A model generated the notes under the pieces. The model ran no database searches. It had not been told where the DNA came from and worked only from the letters and a program-made list of their open reading frames with translations. Positions 1-11,600 of a DNA stretch of 64,000 nucleotides are shown one piece after another. How positions within the stretch are numbered: position 1 is the first letter of the stretch; the number at the start of each line of letters is the position of its first letter. Made by a program: the position numbers and the translations under genes. Source of the stretch: Papio anubis (taxonomy: Eukaryota > Chordata > Mammalia > Primates > Cercopithecidae); the NCBI RefSeq assembly GCF_008728515.1, contig NC_044978.1:145448262-145512261 (forward strand), in the 5' to 3' direction.

Positions 1-184
1 GAAGCAGCCCTCCTGCCTCAGCCCCCCAAGTAACTGGGATTACAGGCACATGGCCAGATAATTTTTTGTAGAGACGAGTTTTGCCATGTTTCTCAGGCTT
101 GTCTTGAATTCCTGGGCTCAGGTGATCCACTTACCATGGCCTCCCAAAATGCTGGGATTACAGGCATGAGCCACCACGCTGGGC
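1..184 (-). repeat. Alu, 5' part, cut by the window start
   Basis: Reverse-complement Alu sequence, ending at the Alu 5' end (ccaccacgctgggcc). The divergence suggests an older AluJ/S copy. Confidence 0.9.
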
Positions 185-698
185 CTGATCTAATTTCTAA
201 TCTAGACTTTATGAAAATCCTTTAAAAAAATAATAATATTTACCTTCATATGGTAGAATTAGTATTTTTCTGTTTCAGACACCTCATGTTCTTTGTTGAT
301 AAATCAAGATTGAGAGTATGTGGAAGTTCTGAGACGAAATCTTTCTATTTGCAGGTTCCTCTTGTCACCATGATAAAGAGTGCTGGGGCATCTGTTTTGT
401 GCTAAAGCTAACTAGAAGTGTCGCTGCTCTGAGCAACAGGCGGGAAGTACTTCTGTCCTTAAAACCAAAAATAGATGCTCTTTCTCATTATCATAGCTCA
501 AATGATCATCTTTTTTAATGAGATGGGCACATCCCTTGTGGTTTTCACAGATTTAATGATCAGATTATTTAATGCAGAGCTTGGGGAAAAACAGCTCTGG
601 TAAGATAGATGATGGAAATTTTACTGGAAGCAAAAATAACAACTTTATTCCTTCTTTTTCTTTCTGCTAATGTTTTCAACCTCTTATTCCTTTGTTTG

Positions 699-994
699 TT
701 TAGAGATGGTCTTGCTATGTCACCCAGGCTGAAGTGCAGTGGCACCATCATAGCTCACTGCAGCCTCGAACTCCTGGGCTCAAGCAATCCTCCTGCCTTA
801 GCCTCCCAAGTAGTTGAGACTACAGGCATGGGCCATAATACCCGACTTGCTTGCATATTGATTGACTGCTTAATTGATGAGATGAGGTCTTGCTATGTTG
901 CCCAGGCTGGTCTTGAACTACTGGCTTCAAGTGATCCTACTACCTCAGCTTCCCAAATACTGAGATTACAGGTGTGGGCCACCTCACTGGGCCT
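699..994 (-). repeat. AluJ-type element
   Basis: Full-length minus-strand Alu with the AluJ hallmarks 'catagctcactgcagcctcgaa' region and 'tgggctcaagcaatcc'. A frame through it at 609-1043 is Alu translation, not a gene. Confidence 0.92.
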
Positions 995-1824
995 CCTGCT
1001 GTTTTTTAAAAAATTATTATTAATTATTTTTCATGATTCTTAAAGGCATTTACTTTTCTTATTTTAATATATTGGTACGTTTACACATTTCTCACTATAT
1101 TTTAACTTCAAGAGACCATTACCAGGGAGAAAAAAAATTATTTGTAAGGAGAGTTGGATGTGTCAGGATTTAGGTATACTGTATGTAGTCTGACTTGCTT
1201 TGGACAACTCTGTGAAGTATTGTGTATTAGTATGTTGGCAGCTGGAAGGAGAAAAATTGCTTCTTTGCTGATTTTAGAAAGTTCTGTTTGTATTTCTGAA
1301 AGTAAGACAAGAAACAAAAAGAATAGAAGAAATTTAAGGGAAATAAGGTAATGTATGTGAAGGTGCCTTGTAAACTGCTAAATTACATTACAGCTCTTAG
1401 TTACAGTTATTGCAAGGGTTGAACTTAAAGTGAGAAAATAAGTTCCACAAAGATGCTATAAAGAAAAATGGGAAAAAGAGAAAAGAACTTGAATAGGAAG
1501 TTGTTAAGAGAAAACAAAATGGGAAAATGATAATGGGGAATTTTTACATTCTAGTGTTTTTTTTTACTCTGAAAATTCAGTAGTACTTGTTCTTCCTATA
1601 TGAGCAGTGAAGTTAAAAATATTTATTAGCCAAAAATAATGTTCTATGGAAATAATTTGGAAAAAGAATCTTATCTGAGGTTGTGAGAGTTGGATGGAAA
1701 CTACTAGGCACAAGACCTTATCAGGTCTAAATAAAGATCTGTGTGTTGTAGGGGGTTATGTACTTAATTAAGGTATAATTCACATCTGCAGATCTCTTCT
1801 GAGCCTTTCCTTTCGTTCTCATTC
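995..1824. other. AT-rich intron sequence
   Basis: No recognisable gene or repeat; the short open frame at 1154-1351 has no coding character. Confidence 0.5.
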
Positions 1825-1950
1825 ATACCTTTGCAAGGCTGATATCCTTAGCCCATTTTACAGATGAGGCTTAGAAGGCTAATTGATTTGCCCATAGCCA
1901 CTTAATGTATGCAGTGGTAAAGGCCTACCCCTTCTTCAGGTTCTGAGTTT
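1825..1950 (-). repeat. MIR fragment
   Basis: Contains cccattttacagatgagg and the following degraded core, the reverse complement of the MIR 3' half. Confidence 0.6.
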
Positions 1951-3060
1951 GTTCCCACATTTCTAGAATCTTCACATCAGGGCAACTGGTTTTGTTGTGT
2001 TTCTGGAGATTCTGCTTATTGAATTTCTCCAAAGGAGGTGCTTGTTAAATCACAGTGGTCACTTAGAAATAACACACTCCGGGCAGGTTTTAGGCTTGGC
2101 TAAATCACTTCAAATGAGTTCTGCTTAAGAAACACTGTTTGAATTCCCTAAGAACCAAGAAATAAACAAAAAAGGCATCACAACAGCCCAGGTATGTGTT
2201 CAGAGGCCGTGCCCTGTGCCCTTCAGATCTTATCTGGAGCTTGGTATTTTAAGTTTTGTTCTCTTGTACTTCATTATTTTATCTGAATTCCAAAATTGTA
2301 GCTGAGTTGAAGAAGGGAAAGGTTGGTACTGTAACAGAAATGAGATGCAACTCTTTAGGGCAAAGGAGAGGAGATAGCCAGACTACGAAAGGCAGACAAA
2401 TATCCCCAAAGCCTAGCAGCCATCTGCCTTTGAGTAGAGGAATAAACAGCCCTCTGTTGCCTCAGAAGCTTCTGAGAACAGCTGTCTTGCCACTGGCCTT
2501 TAATGGGCAGGTTAAACCCAGTTACCAGCAGGATACACACAAAGCCAACCTTACACTCTCTCCCTCTATTCGCCATCAATTTATCTCCAACTCAGACCTT
2601 GACTCTAATCAGCCACAGCTCTTGACTTCAGACCTGGCTCTGTAACTTGGATTTCCCCTTGAGCTCTCCAGAGTGTATTTATATCTGTGCTCTCCCTGTT
2701 GTGAGAACTTCAGCAGTCTCTTCCTTTTGATTCTCATTGCACCCTGTGCTTTAGTAGTAACTCCCCATCCAGCTCTCTTTGTGGTGGTAGAAACCCAGCT
2801 CCTGCCCAGTAACTGCTGCCACTCCTTTTCCTTGGAGTTAGTATTCTCATGTTCCAGCAGAGCAAGTAATTTATAGTCATGTTGATGATCCTGTGTCACC
2901 AAAGATTAATCACATTCTGGATTCTCTGAAGAAGGCATTACCTTTTAGAAAAAAAAATTAATCCGCTATGGTTGAAATTAAACCCATTTTGATACCTAGA
3001 TGGGTAATCCCTCAACTGTTTTGAAAATTGTGATCATTTTCAATGTCTTATTCTTTGAGA
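1951..3060. other. Unique intron sequence
   Basis: Frames of up to 129 codons (2256-2645) are open but resemble no protein; the sequence may include degraded old repeats. Nothing firm seen. Confidence 0.45.
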
Positions 3061-3061
3061 T

Positions 3062-3386
3062 TTTTTTTTTAATTTTTATTTATTTTATTTTATTTTATTT
3101 TTTGAGACAGTCTCTCGCTCTGTCACCCAGGCTGGAGTGCAGTGGCATGATCTCTGCTCACTGCAACCTCTGCCTCCCGGGGTTCAAGTGATTCTCCTGC
3201 CTCAGCCTCACAAGTAGGAGAGATTACAGGCACCTGCCACCGTGCCCGGCTAATTTTTGTATTTTTGGTAGAGACGGGGTTTCGCCATGTTGGCCAGGCT
3301 GGTCTCGAGCTCCTGACCTCAGGTGATCTGCCTGCCTTGGCCTCCCAAAGTGCTAGGATTATAGGTGTGAGCCACTGTGCCCGGCC
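3062..3386 (-). repeat. AluS-type element with (TTTTA)n tail
   Basis: The T-rich tail at 3062-3100 (poly-A on the other strand, with tattt units) is followed by a well preserved dimeric Alu ending in gcccggcc. Confidence 0.95.
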
Positions 3387-4172
3387 TATTCCTGGAGATT
3401 TTAAGAAGCAGAAATTATATTGTACTGTAACTGCAGAATGATGCAGAGAATTATAATTATTGAATTATAGAATATATTATTTTGGAAGAGCATAAGCAAC
3501 CTTTTAGATAGCTTACGTCACCTTTCTATTAATAAATGTTGCTTTAAGCAAAGCCATTTAAAATTTTTTTGTGTACAAATTTATCTTTTAGGTCAACAAC
3601 AGGAAATGCTTAAGCAGAGCTATTATATATCTTAAAAATAGTGAAATGAGCATAGTAGAACTAGTGGCCCTGTTGACATGAAATGTTTACTTTGGAGAGA
3701 ATTCTTGGCATTTTTGTCCCACATCAGCATAATAAGAACTTGTAGGAGAGGAGGGAAGCATTAATGTATTTGTTGAGGATTAATGACCTTGTAGAGCATT
3801 TGTGGTAGTGAATATATTATGGCTAGTACCGTAAATGTAGTAATTAAAAAGCTGCACACTAAACACTTTGTAGACTGGCAAGTATATTCCCTTCCTTTCC
3901 TTGACGGCTTGCATTCAAGTGAGTAGCGTATATTTATCTTGCTCTTAGCGTTCTTAAGAGTAGAAAGAAGTCTCAAAGATTGGTTTCCTTCCCAAGATAT
4001 TGCTACTCAGATGGACACAATCAGATTTGATGTTCTCAGGATCAAGTTATTTTTTAACAATTCAGAAAAATGTCACATGGTACATACTAATAAAAAAAAC
4101 TGTTCTTCACCTTTGGAAGCTTTATTATTAAAGTTACTTTTAGACGAATATTACCTTGTGTTGCTGCGTAAT
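3387..4172. other. AT-rich intron sequence
   Basis: No recognisable feature. Confidence 0.5.
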
Positions 4173-4186
4173 ATAAAATGTGTTCA

Positions 4187-4512
4187 GGCCAGGCATGGTG
4201 GCTCACGCCTGTAGTCCCAGCACTTTGGGAGGCCAAGGCAGGTGGATCTCTTGAGGTCAGGAGCTCAAGACAAACCTGGTCAATGTGGTAAAATCCTGTC
4301 TCTACTAAAAATACAAAAATTAGTCAGGTGTGTTGGTGCACGCCTGTATCCCAGCTACTTGCGTGTCTGAGATATAAGAATCACTTGAACCCGGGAGGCG
4401 GAGGTTGAAGTGAGCCGAGATTGCATCACTGCACTCCAGCCTGGGGGACAGGAGTGAAAGAAACCGTCTTAAATAAATAAATAAATAAATAAGTAAAATA
4501 AAATAAAATAAA
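4187..4512 (+). repeat. AluS-type element with (AAAT)n tail
   Basis: Starts ggccaggcatggtgg and ends in an (aaat)n/(aaaat)n tail. Flanked by a perfect 14-bp target-site duplication, ataaaatgtgttca, at 4173-4186 and 4513-4526. Confidence 0.96.
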
Positions 4513-4526
4513 ATAAAATGTGTTCA

Positions 4527-5106
4527 GTATGATCATGATACCTCAGGGCTTCTTTTATTATAAAAGAAGTAAAATCGTGAGTAATAGAAATATATATTAG
4601 GACTAAAACAGACCTGCAACCAAGGTGAATTTTTAAAATTTTCAAGGAAGCGAGACTTGGTTATCTCATGACTATTTATCTTATTGCTCCAGCGGGTTAA
4701 ACCTAAGCGGGTTGTGTGAATGAGCATCTGGGAGGAGAGGCACCATGCTGTGAGAGTAATGATGTCCTGTCCTTCACAGGGGAGGATGACAAAGAAGGCA
4801 GACAGATGTAAAGTCTGCAATTTCTATTGCTTTGTGTCCTCAAAATGTTCATACCCATCTATTTTCCCATTTAAGAGGCATCTTGTTTTTTATACTTTCT
4901 GAATCCTCCCACTTAACATGCAGTATTTACTTACAAGTTCTTATTTATGAGTTCATAAAGATTTTCTTCTGTGAAAAGTAAGTGCAGCTGAATGTGATTT
5001 GCAGCTTTGCTTTGAGTCAGTTAGGGTAGGAAAAGAAGAAATAGAAAGACTATTTCTGTTCTCACCATTTAATTGGCCTCCTTACTTCCTAGTTGTGAAA
5101 GCTCTT
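4527..5106. other. Unique intron sequence
   Basis: No recognisable feature. Confidence 0.5.
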
Positions 5107-5195
5107 CACTAATGTATTGGTTTATTGATTTATTTCACATTTATTGACTGCTTACTACATCCTATGCCCCGAGGATACAGAGATGGTCCAGTTAG
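5107..5195 (-). repeat. L2 fragment, antisense 3' end
   Basis: The ttattgactgcttactac...gaggatacagagatgg pattern is the reverse complement of the L2 3' end. Confidence 0.5.
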
Positions 5196-5706
5196 TAGGC
5201 ATCTGATGCCTTTGAAACCACCTCTGTCCTGACTGACTTCAGTGCAGATAGCATTGGTTCTAAAATCCTTTCAAGTTCCAGAAATGGCCTGGATCTTGTT
5301 CCTGTTAACAGAATAGACAAACTGCAGAGCAGGCTTAGAGTTTTTGAGATCACAAAGGCTATCTGGGGAACCTAAAAGCTGCTTTTCCAGGTGTTTTCCA
5401 TTGCATCGGGTTTCTAATGAATCTTGCTCCTTTGGCATTACTGGGATACTTTCCAAGTATAAAGTCACTCCACTCCATTTCTGAATTGGCTAAAATCCTA
5501 GATGGAAAAGCGTTCAGGAGATCACAGTGGAATGGCATAACTGCTGTTTTAAGAGGCAGCTAGGAAGTCTCAGTAGCAGGTGCCACTGCGAACCCATTCT
5601 CCCCTCCTTCTTGCCTTTACTTTCAAATGTCTGCCTGTTTTTCATTTTCAGTAGTTTATCCATGGTAGGAAGGACCTTTGAATTGGAGCAATTCAAGAAG
5701 CTTTCT
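5196..5706. other. Unique intron sequence
   Basis: No recognisable feature; open frames here overlap the following Alu. Confidence 0.5.
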
Positions 5707-5720
5707 AAGATGGTGGGTAG

Positions 5721-6018
5721 GGCTGGGTGCGGTGGCTCATGCCTGTAATCCCAAAACTTTGGGAGGCCAAGGTGGGCAGATCCCAAGGTCAAGAGATCGA
5801 TACCATCCTGGCCAACATGGCGAAACCCCATCTCTACTAAAAATACAAAAATTAGCTGGGTGTGGTGACACGTGCCTGTAATCCCAGCTTCTCGGGAGAC
5901 TGAGGCAGCAGAATTGCTTGAACCAGGGAGTCGGAGGTTGCAGTGAGCTGAGATCATGCCATTACACTCCAGCCTGGCAACAGAGCGAGACTCCATCTTA
6001 AAAAAAAAAAGAAAAAAA
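5721..6018 (+). repeat. AluS-type element
   Basis: Full-length + strand Alu with A-rich tail. Target-site duplication aagatggtgggtag at 5707-5720, with a near-identical copy (aagatggcgggtaa) after the tail. Confidence 0.95.
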
Positions 6019-6137
6019 AAGATGGCGGGTAATAGTTTTGCTTAGTGAAACTATATGTACACCTTTGGAAATGTTGACACCCAAAACCCAAGATCATTTT
6101 AAGAAAAAATATCTTCCAGATCTTTTGCTTATATAGT

Positions 6138-6456
6138 TTTTGTTTTTTTGTGTTTTTTTTGTTGTTTTTTTGGAGACGGAGGCTCGCTCTGTCGCCCATG
6201 CTGGAGTGCAGTGGCCGGATCTCAGCTCACTGCAAGCTCCGCCTCCCGGGTTTACGTCATTCTCCTGCCTCAGCCTCCCGAGTAGCTGGGAGTACAGGCG
6301 CCCGCCACCTCGCCCGGCTAGTTTTTTGTATTTTTTAGTAGAGACAGGGTTTCACCGTGTTAGCCAGGATGGTCTCGATCTCCTGACCTCGTGATCCCCC
6401 CGTCTCAGCCTCCCAAAGTGCTGGGATTACAGGCTTGAGCCACCGCGGGCCCGGCC
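6138..6456 (-). repeat. AluY of the Old World monkey AluYR type
   Basis: On its own strand it reads gctcaagcctg near the 5' end, ctagccgggcgaggtgg in the middle, taaacccgggagg, and gagatccggccactgc in the right arm. I recognise this combination as AluYR, a subfamily that expanded in cercopithecoid monkeys. Low divergence. Target-site duplication ttatatagt at 6129-6137 and 6457-6465. Confidence 0.9.
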
Positions 6457-6465
6457 TTATATAGT

Positions 6466-6839
6466 ATTTTTTGATACTCTGAAGTTCTACTCTTAGGGGT
6501 AGAACTTATAAATGCTCTTTTCTATTTTGGTACAAACTGCCTTGTTTGTTTGTTTACCTTAAAACAGACTTAGACTACTTTAATTTTGGGGGATAGCTTG
6601 CCAGAAACCAAGAATTTCATGATCCATGTCCTCAGACCATTTACTTGTCACATCATTCTCAACAAAGAGACTTCGCCAACTATTTTCTGAAAACATTGAT
6701 GCCATTTGGTCTATTGCCTCCAAATTCCCAATACTGTTCATTATGACCTTATTATAGCCAGATTTATCTTTCCAGTAGCCCCCCCTTACCCAGTTTCATT
6801 TCTGTGATTGCAGTTTCCTGCAGTACAGTACACTAAGAT
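6466..6839. other. Unique intron sequence
   Basis: No recognisable feature; may include more of the degraded Tigger element. Confidence 0.45.
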
Positions 6840-7062
6840 AGCTATGAGAAATAGAGACCACATTCACCTGCTCTATTTTATTATTGGGTATCATTGTTAA
6901 TCTCTTACCGTGCCTAATTTATAAATTAAACTTTATCACAGGTACATACTTGTGGGAAAAAACTTAGTATAGCTAGATAGGGCTTGGTTCTATCCATGGT
7001 TTCAGGCATCCACTGGGGATCCTGGAATGCATCCCCCATGGATAAAGGGGAGCTACTGTACT
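6840..7062. repeat. Tigger-family DNA transposon fragment
   Basis: Contains the cctaatttataaattaaactttatca block, then ttcaggcatccactggggatcc and a terminus ending ggagctactgta. These are typical of a TcMar-Tigger end; only one end is preserved. Confidence 0.65.
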
Positions 7063-7079
7063 TTCCTTCTAATATCAGA

Positions 7080-7700
7080 GGGTTGTGGACTCCCCTTCTT
7101 CTTCAAGGTCAGCCCCTTCATCTGTACTCCTGACCCTTTGGCCCACCTCTTTTGAGATCTCAGACCATCTTTACCTCTTCCCTCTTGGACTTTCAGCCCC
7201 TCCCTCTGAATTGCGTCTTTCAGCCTGTAGCCATGTGCTATGAGCGCTTAGTCTCTTCCAGCAGCCATGCATTCCCCTTCCTGGGCTCTTCTACTTGCTC
7301 TCTTGATTCTGTTATCTCTGCCTCCACCAGGTGTTATCTCAGCTCTCCATCAAGGTGGACAGTGACTTCTTAAATGCCAAATCCAAAGGTATATTTTTCA
7401 TTTTTTATCTTTGTTCATCTCTTTCTATCCCGTGTACCTCTCTGCCATTCTTCCTGGGTCGTCTTCAAAAGATGGTTTTCCTCTGCACATTCTATTGTGT
7501 GTGTTCTCCAGGATTCTGCACTGATTGTATAATGTTCTCCTTCTGTCCATGTTCCTGCAGTGACGCCACTCACTGACACGATCTCTGCTCCCCACTATGT
7601 TGTAATCGCTTTTATGCCTTTATGTTTTTCTCAGGCTGCTTCTCCAGGCTTTACTCTCAAGAGTATCTCAGTATCCCCACCTGAATCTTCCATGCTTCAA
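7080..7700 (+). repeat. L2 LINE, left part
   Basis: Old pyrimidine-rich L2 ORF2-derived sequence (tgccaaatccaaaggt, cttctccaggctttactc) in + orientation. It continues after an Alu insertion at 7702-8002. Confidence 0.6.
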
Positions 7701-7701
7701 T

Positions 7702-8002
7702 TTCTCTCTCTTTTTTTTTCTTTTTTTTGAGATAGAGTTTCACTCTTGTTGCCCAGGCTGGAGTGCAATGGCATAATCTCAGCTTACCACAACCTCTGCC
7801 TCCCGGGTTCAAGCGATTTTCCTGCCTCAGCCTCCTGAATAGCTGGGATTACAGGCATGTGCCACCATGCCCATGCCAGTTAATTTAGTATTTTTAGTAG
7901 AGACAGGGTTTCTCCATGTTCGGGCTGGTCCCGAACTCCCGGCCTCAGGTGATCCGCCTGCCTTGGCCTCCCAAAGTGTTGGGATTACAGGCGTGAGCCA
8001 CT
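7702..8002 (-). repeat. AluS-type element inserted in L2
   Basis: Minus-strand Alu lacking its first ~10 bases. Flanked by imperfect duplications, atgcttcaatttct (7691 region) and atgcctcaatttct (8004 region), which are L2 sequence. Confidence 0.92.
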
Positions 8003-8785
8003 GATGCCTCAATTTCTAATGCCCCAAACTAAATTCCTTGTATTCCTTATTTCTTCTCCTATATTCTCTACCTTGGTTGTCACTACCATTCATCCAAATG
8101 TAATAAACCTAGAGTTCCGCTTTGAGTTTCTGGATGGTTCCAAGTACTAATTCTTCTCTCCCCTTCTCTATCTACTTCTGTTGCCCTAATCTCCACCCTT
8201 TCCTTCTCCCTGAATGATTGTGACAACCAAACAGGTCTCCCTGCCTTTACCCTGCCCCCTTCAAGTCCACCCAGAGAATCATGCATCCGAAACCCAGATC
8301 TGACCCCTCAGTGGCTGTTTACACCCAGGATAAAGTCAGAGTTCTTTGAGATGTGTACATGGTTGCCATCTGGCTCCAGGCTTATTTTCTGGCCTCATTC
8401 TGCAGGCCTCACTCTAGAGAGTGGCCAGCAATTCTGGACTATACCATGCGGTTTCTTACCTTTCCTTTTTCTATTGCCTTGTCTTGCATCCCTAGCGTGG
8501 CTAACTCCTACCCAGCCTTAGGACATGCTAGGCACCCCTTTTTCTTGGAAGCGCTCCCTGACCTGTCCATTTCTGGACTAGACACACCCTTGCTTGATAT
8601 GAAGCTCAATGATTTTGCTCATCCCATAACCCTATAGTGGCCAGTTTGTGTGCATCCTTTGGCTCCCCTAGACTTCACTTTCCTTAGAGACAGAGATGGT
8701 ATCTTATTCATCTTTGTAGCTCCAGTGCTTAGCATGGTGCTGGGTGTATAGTAGGTGTTCTGCATATGTTTTTTAAATAAAAAAT
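8003..8785 (+). repeat. L2 LINE, right part to 3' end
   Basis: Follows the L2 consensus in order: the cctcagtggctgtttac...aggataaagtcagag block, the gccatctggctccagg block, agacagagatggtatcttattcatc, and the 3' end tgcttagcatggtgctgggtgtatagtaggtg. Confidence 0.85.
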
Positions 8786-9430
8786 CAACAGTGACAGTAA
8801 ATCAACTTGATGGCCACAAAAAAGGGCAAAAATAATTTCTGCATAGGAGTCAGCCTTAGAAGGGAGCATGAAGGGGACTTCTGCAGTGCAGATAATGTTC
8901 TGGTTTTGATCTGGTGTGTTTTCAGTTTAGGAAAATACATTGAGCTGTCCATTGTGGTGTGTGCATTTTCTATATGTTATACGTCACTGAAAATATTTTT
9001 TTTTTCCCAATCAGCGTAACATCTAACCTCCCCAATACAGAAAAACAATTTTCTTCCTTTCAAGCTTTTAAAGTTTTACAGGATTTTAGTTCAGATGTCA
9101 CAGCAAAGAGCCAGGCAGTGCTATTCCTTGATGTTAAGGAAGAATGGAAAAGCATCAGGCAAATGCAGGTGGGATTGCCTGGACTTTTGATGGGGGCCAG
9201 TGAGGGCCAGCCCTGATCGCTGGAAGCGACCTGTGCCTCTGTCACACTTATTGCAGGGCCCACATGCTAATCATCAGCAAGCCCTGGGCCTGCCTGCAGT
9301 GACAGGGAGACTTCATCTTGCATGCGACTATGAATAATTCATAAACATGGTTATCTGGAAATTTGTGGTCATCATTAGCATTTTAATGAAAAAAAAAATG
9401 CTGTCATTATCCTAAGTCTCTGTTTTGTTT
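8786..9430. other. Unique intron sequence left of the candidate exon
   Basis: Non-repetitive, with a slightly GC-richer patch at 9160-9330; no feature identified. Confidence 0.45.
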
Positions 9431-9462
9431 CTACCTTTTTTTTTTGTCTCCCCCTACCGCAG

Positions 9463-9577
9463 CTAACCATCTCAGTCTTTCCTGAGGACTTGGGAACTGC
9501 AGAGGCCCCTACCAATGTGTTGACTGTCACTATGGGCAGACGGTACCCGGAGGCTCACTGTCGTCCAGGCAGCTCAT
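9463..9577 (+). other. Candidate small exon (unproven)
   Basis: A pyrimidine-rich tract (9431-9458) ends in accgcag, followed by 115 nt of non-repeat sequence that is richer in G+C than its surroundings, then by a gtatgt donor at 9578. One frame, starting Leu-Thr-Ile-Ser-Val-Phe-Pro-Glu-Asp, is open across the whole segment and beyond, and contains an ATG at 9531. It resembles no protein I recognise. It could be an untranslated or alternative exon of the surrounding gene, or a chance acceptor/donor pair. Confidence 0.3.
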
Positions 9578-9839
9578 GTATGTATGGGATCAGTCTCTCT
9601 CTTGCTTTTTTCCCTTTAATTTTCATTGTAGAATATCACAGAGTCCTGAATTGGTAAAAGCTTTAAAGGTTTAAATAAGGATGTTTAGCAATACAAGAGA
9701 ATGGATTGCTCTAGGGTAATTTTGAATATTGCATGGTAAGAAATGTTACCTAAATTAGGATTTTTGTAATCAAGTGGCCCTATAAGACCAGAAGTGTATA
9801 TCAACAATCTCCTTTTTCTGTTTCAGTGCATCCATTCTT

Positions 9840-10145
9840 TTTTTCCTTTTTCTTTTCTTTTTTGAGACTGGGTCTTGCTCTGTTGCCCAGGCTAGGGTCC
9901 AGTGGCATGAACACAGCTCACTGTAGCTTCGAACTTCTGGTTCAAGTGATCCTCCCACCTTAGTCTACTGTGTAATTGGGACTACAGATGTGTGCCACCA
10001 TGCCTGGCTAATTTTGTTTATTTTTTGTAGAGATGGGGTCTCGTTATGTTGCCCAGGCTGGTCTTGACCTCCTAGGCTCAAGAGATCCACCCACCTCAGC
10101 CTCCCAAAGTTTCTGGATTACAGGCATGAGCCACCATGCCTGGCC
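9840..10145 (-). repeat. AluJ-type element
   Basis: Diverged minus-strand Alu ending accatgcctggcc. The flanking sequence shows a decayed duplication: agtgcatccattctt before, aatgtatctattctt after. Confidence 0.92.
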
Positions 10146-10800
10146 TAATGTATCTATTCTTCTATAGGCTTTTATTTTTTTAAGCTTTCGTTTTTCATCA
10201 CAATATATAACATTTGAAACAATAATAATGCCATAAATTAAAAACATTTCTCAGTGATTGTTTGAATTCCTTTATAATCACAAAATTCATGGACCCAGAA
10301 GAGAGGTCCCCTGGGTATGTGTCTGTTTAATATGTATTAGGGAGAGAGTTCCTGGCTTTTACTTCTTAGCCTTCTCCAAAGGAGGAAACTCTTTCAGTTC
10401 CCTCAGGGATGATCTTCGATGTCTCACAACACTGACGTTTTCCCAGCAGTCTTTTGGGAACTGCTATAGTTGTAGCCTTTTCCTATTTGTCGTTACCCCT
10501 GATTAACCTAGGAGAAAAATGATTCTTCCCTTTAATTATCTATCTTTATTTCTATGAAGGGCAGTGTGTCTCAGACTTACTTCTTGCTCCCTGCTGTCTT
10601 TTGGCCTTGGACCAGTTGTATAGATATTTATTTGTTTTTGTTGCTTTCCTTTGGAACCTGTGGAATTTTGGCTCTAAGTCAGGGGAAATTTGGGGTAATT
10701 CCCCATAGTGCTTTTGTTCCCATATCCTTTCTGTAGTTATGCTTATTCGTATTCACTTTTAAGTGCCATTACCTTGTGCAGCTCAGTTTTTTTCTTTATA
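10146..10800. other. Unique intron sequence
   Basis: No recognisable feature. Confidence 0.5.
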
Positions 10801-10809
10801 GAAAAGTTA

Positions 10810-11107
10810 TGGCTAGGCTCATGCCTATAATCCTAGCACTTTGGGAGGCTGAGGTGGGTGGATCACTTGAGCCCAGGAGTTTAAGACCAGCCTGGGCTTC
10901 ATGACGAAACCCTGTCTCTACAAAAAATATAAAAATTAGCCAGGCATGGTGGCATGTGCCTGTAGTCCCAGCTACTTGGGAGGCTGAGGTGGGAGGATTG
11001 CTTGAGCCCAGGAGGTACAGGTTGCAGTGAGCTGAGATTATACCACTGCATTCCAGCGTGGGAGACAGAGCAAGACTCTGTCTCAAAAAAAGAAAAAAGA
11101 AAGCAAA
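10810..11107 (+). repeat. AluJ-type element
   Basis: Plus-strand Alu missing a few bases of its 5' end, with an A/G-rich tail. Target-site duplication gaaaagtta at 10801-10809 and 11108-11116. Confidence 0.93.
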
Positions 11108-11387
11108 GAAAAGTTAGAACCACCCTCAAGTCCTCACCCAGACAATTGCTTGTAAAGTAAGTCAGATAGTTAAAAGCAGTAGCATTTTATAGCAGTAGGG
11201 AGGGATTGCTGATAATAGAATAGGGATTCGGATCAACAGCCAGCATTAAAGCCAGCAGTGTTGGGGTAAACAGCTTTTCACATATTTTCAGATATTGTTG
11301 GTATCTCCAAGGGTGTTACAGTTTTACTCTGAAATTAGCAATTTTCATAGGGAGCATCATCAGAATAAAGTTTACACCTGTACCCTA

Positions 11388-11600
11388 TATAACAGGGATC
11401 TGCAGACTGTAGCCAATAGGTCAGATCCAGCCTATGCTTATTTTTATAGGAGCTGAGGGTGGTTTTTATATTTTTAAATGGTTACATTTTAAATGGTTAT
11501 ATAAGCACCTACATAATCTCTTTTTTGTCTCTTGGCCCTCAAAGCCTAAAATATCTGTGATCCTGTTAAGAAAAAATTTGCCTACCCCTGTGTAGAAGAA
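11388..11600. repeat. hAT-type MITE
   Basis: Starts cagggatctgcagactgtagcc and ends with the inverted form, tttgcctacccctg. The interior has the ccctcaaagcctaaaatat block common to a mammalian hAT MITE family. The exact family was not determined. Confidence 0.65.

Noticed and set aside
609..1043. 144-codon + strand open frame
   Set aside because: It is an antisense Alu read through (typical Alu peptide ...SPRLKCSGTIIAHCSLELLGSS...), one of many such frames in the window.
2256..2645. 129-codon + strand open frame
   Set aside because: No family resemblance, no splice or promoter context, no coding-like composition; chance open frame.
5514..5996. 160-codon minus-strand open frame
   Set aside because: Most of it is antisense Alu translation (5721-6018) plus chance flank.
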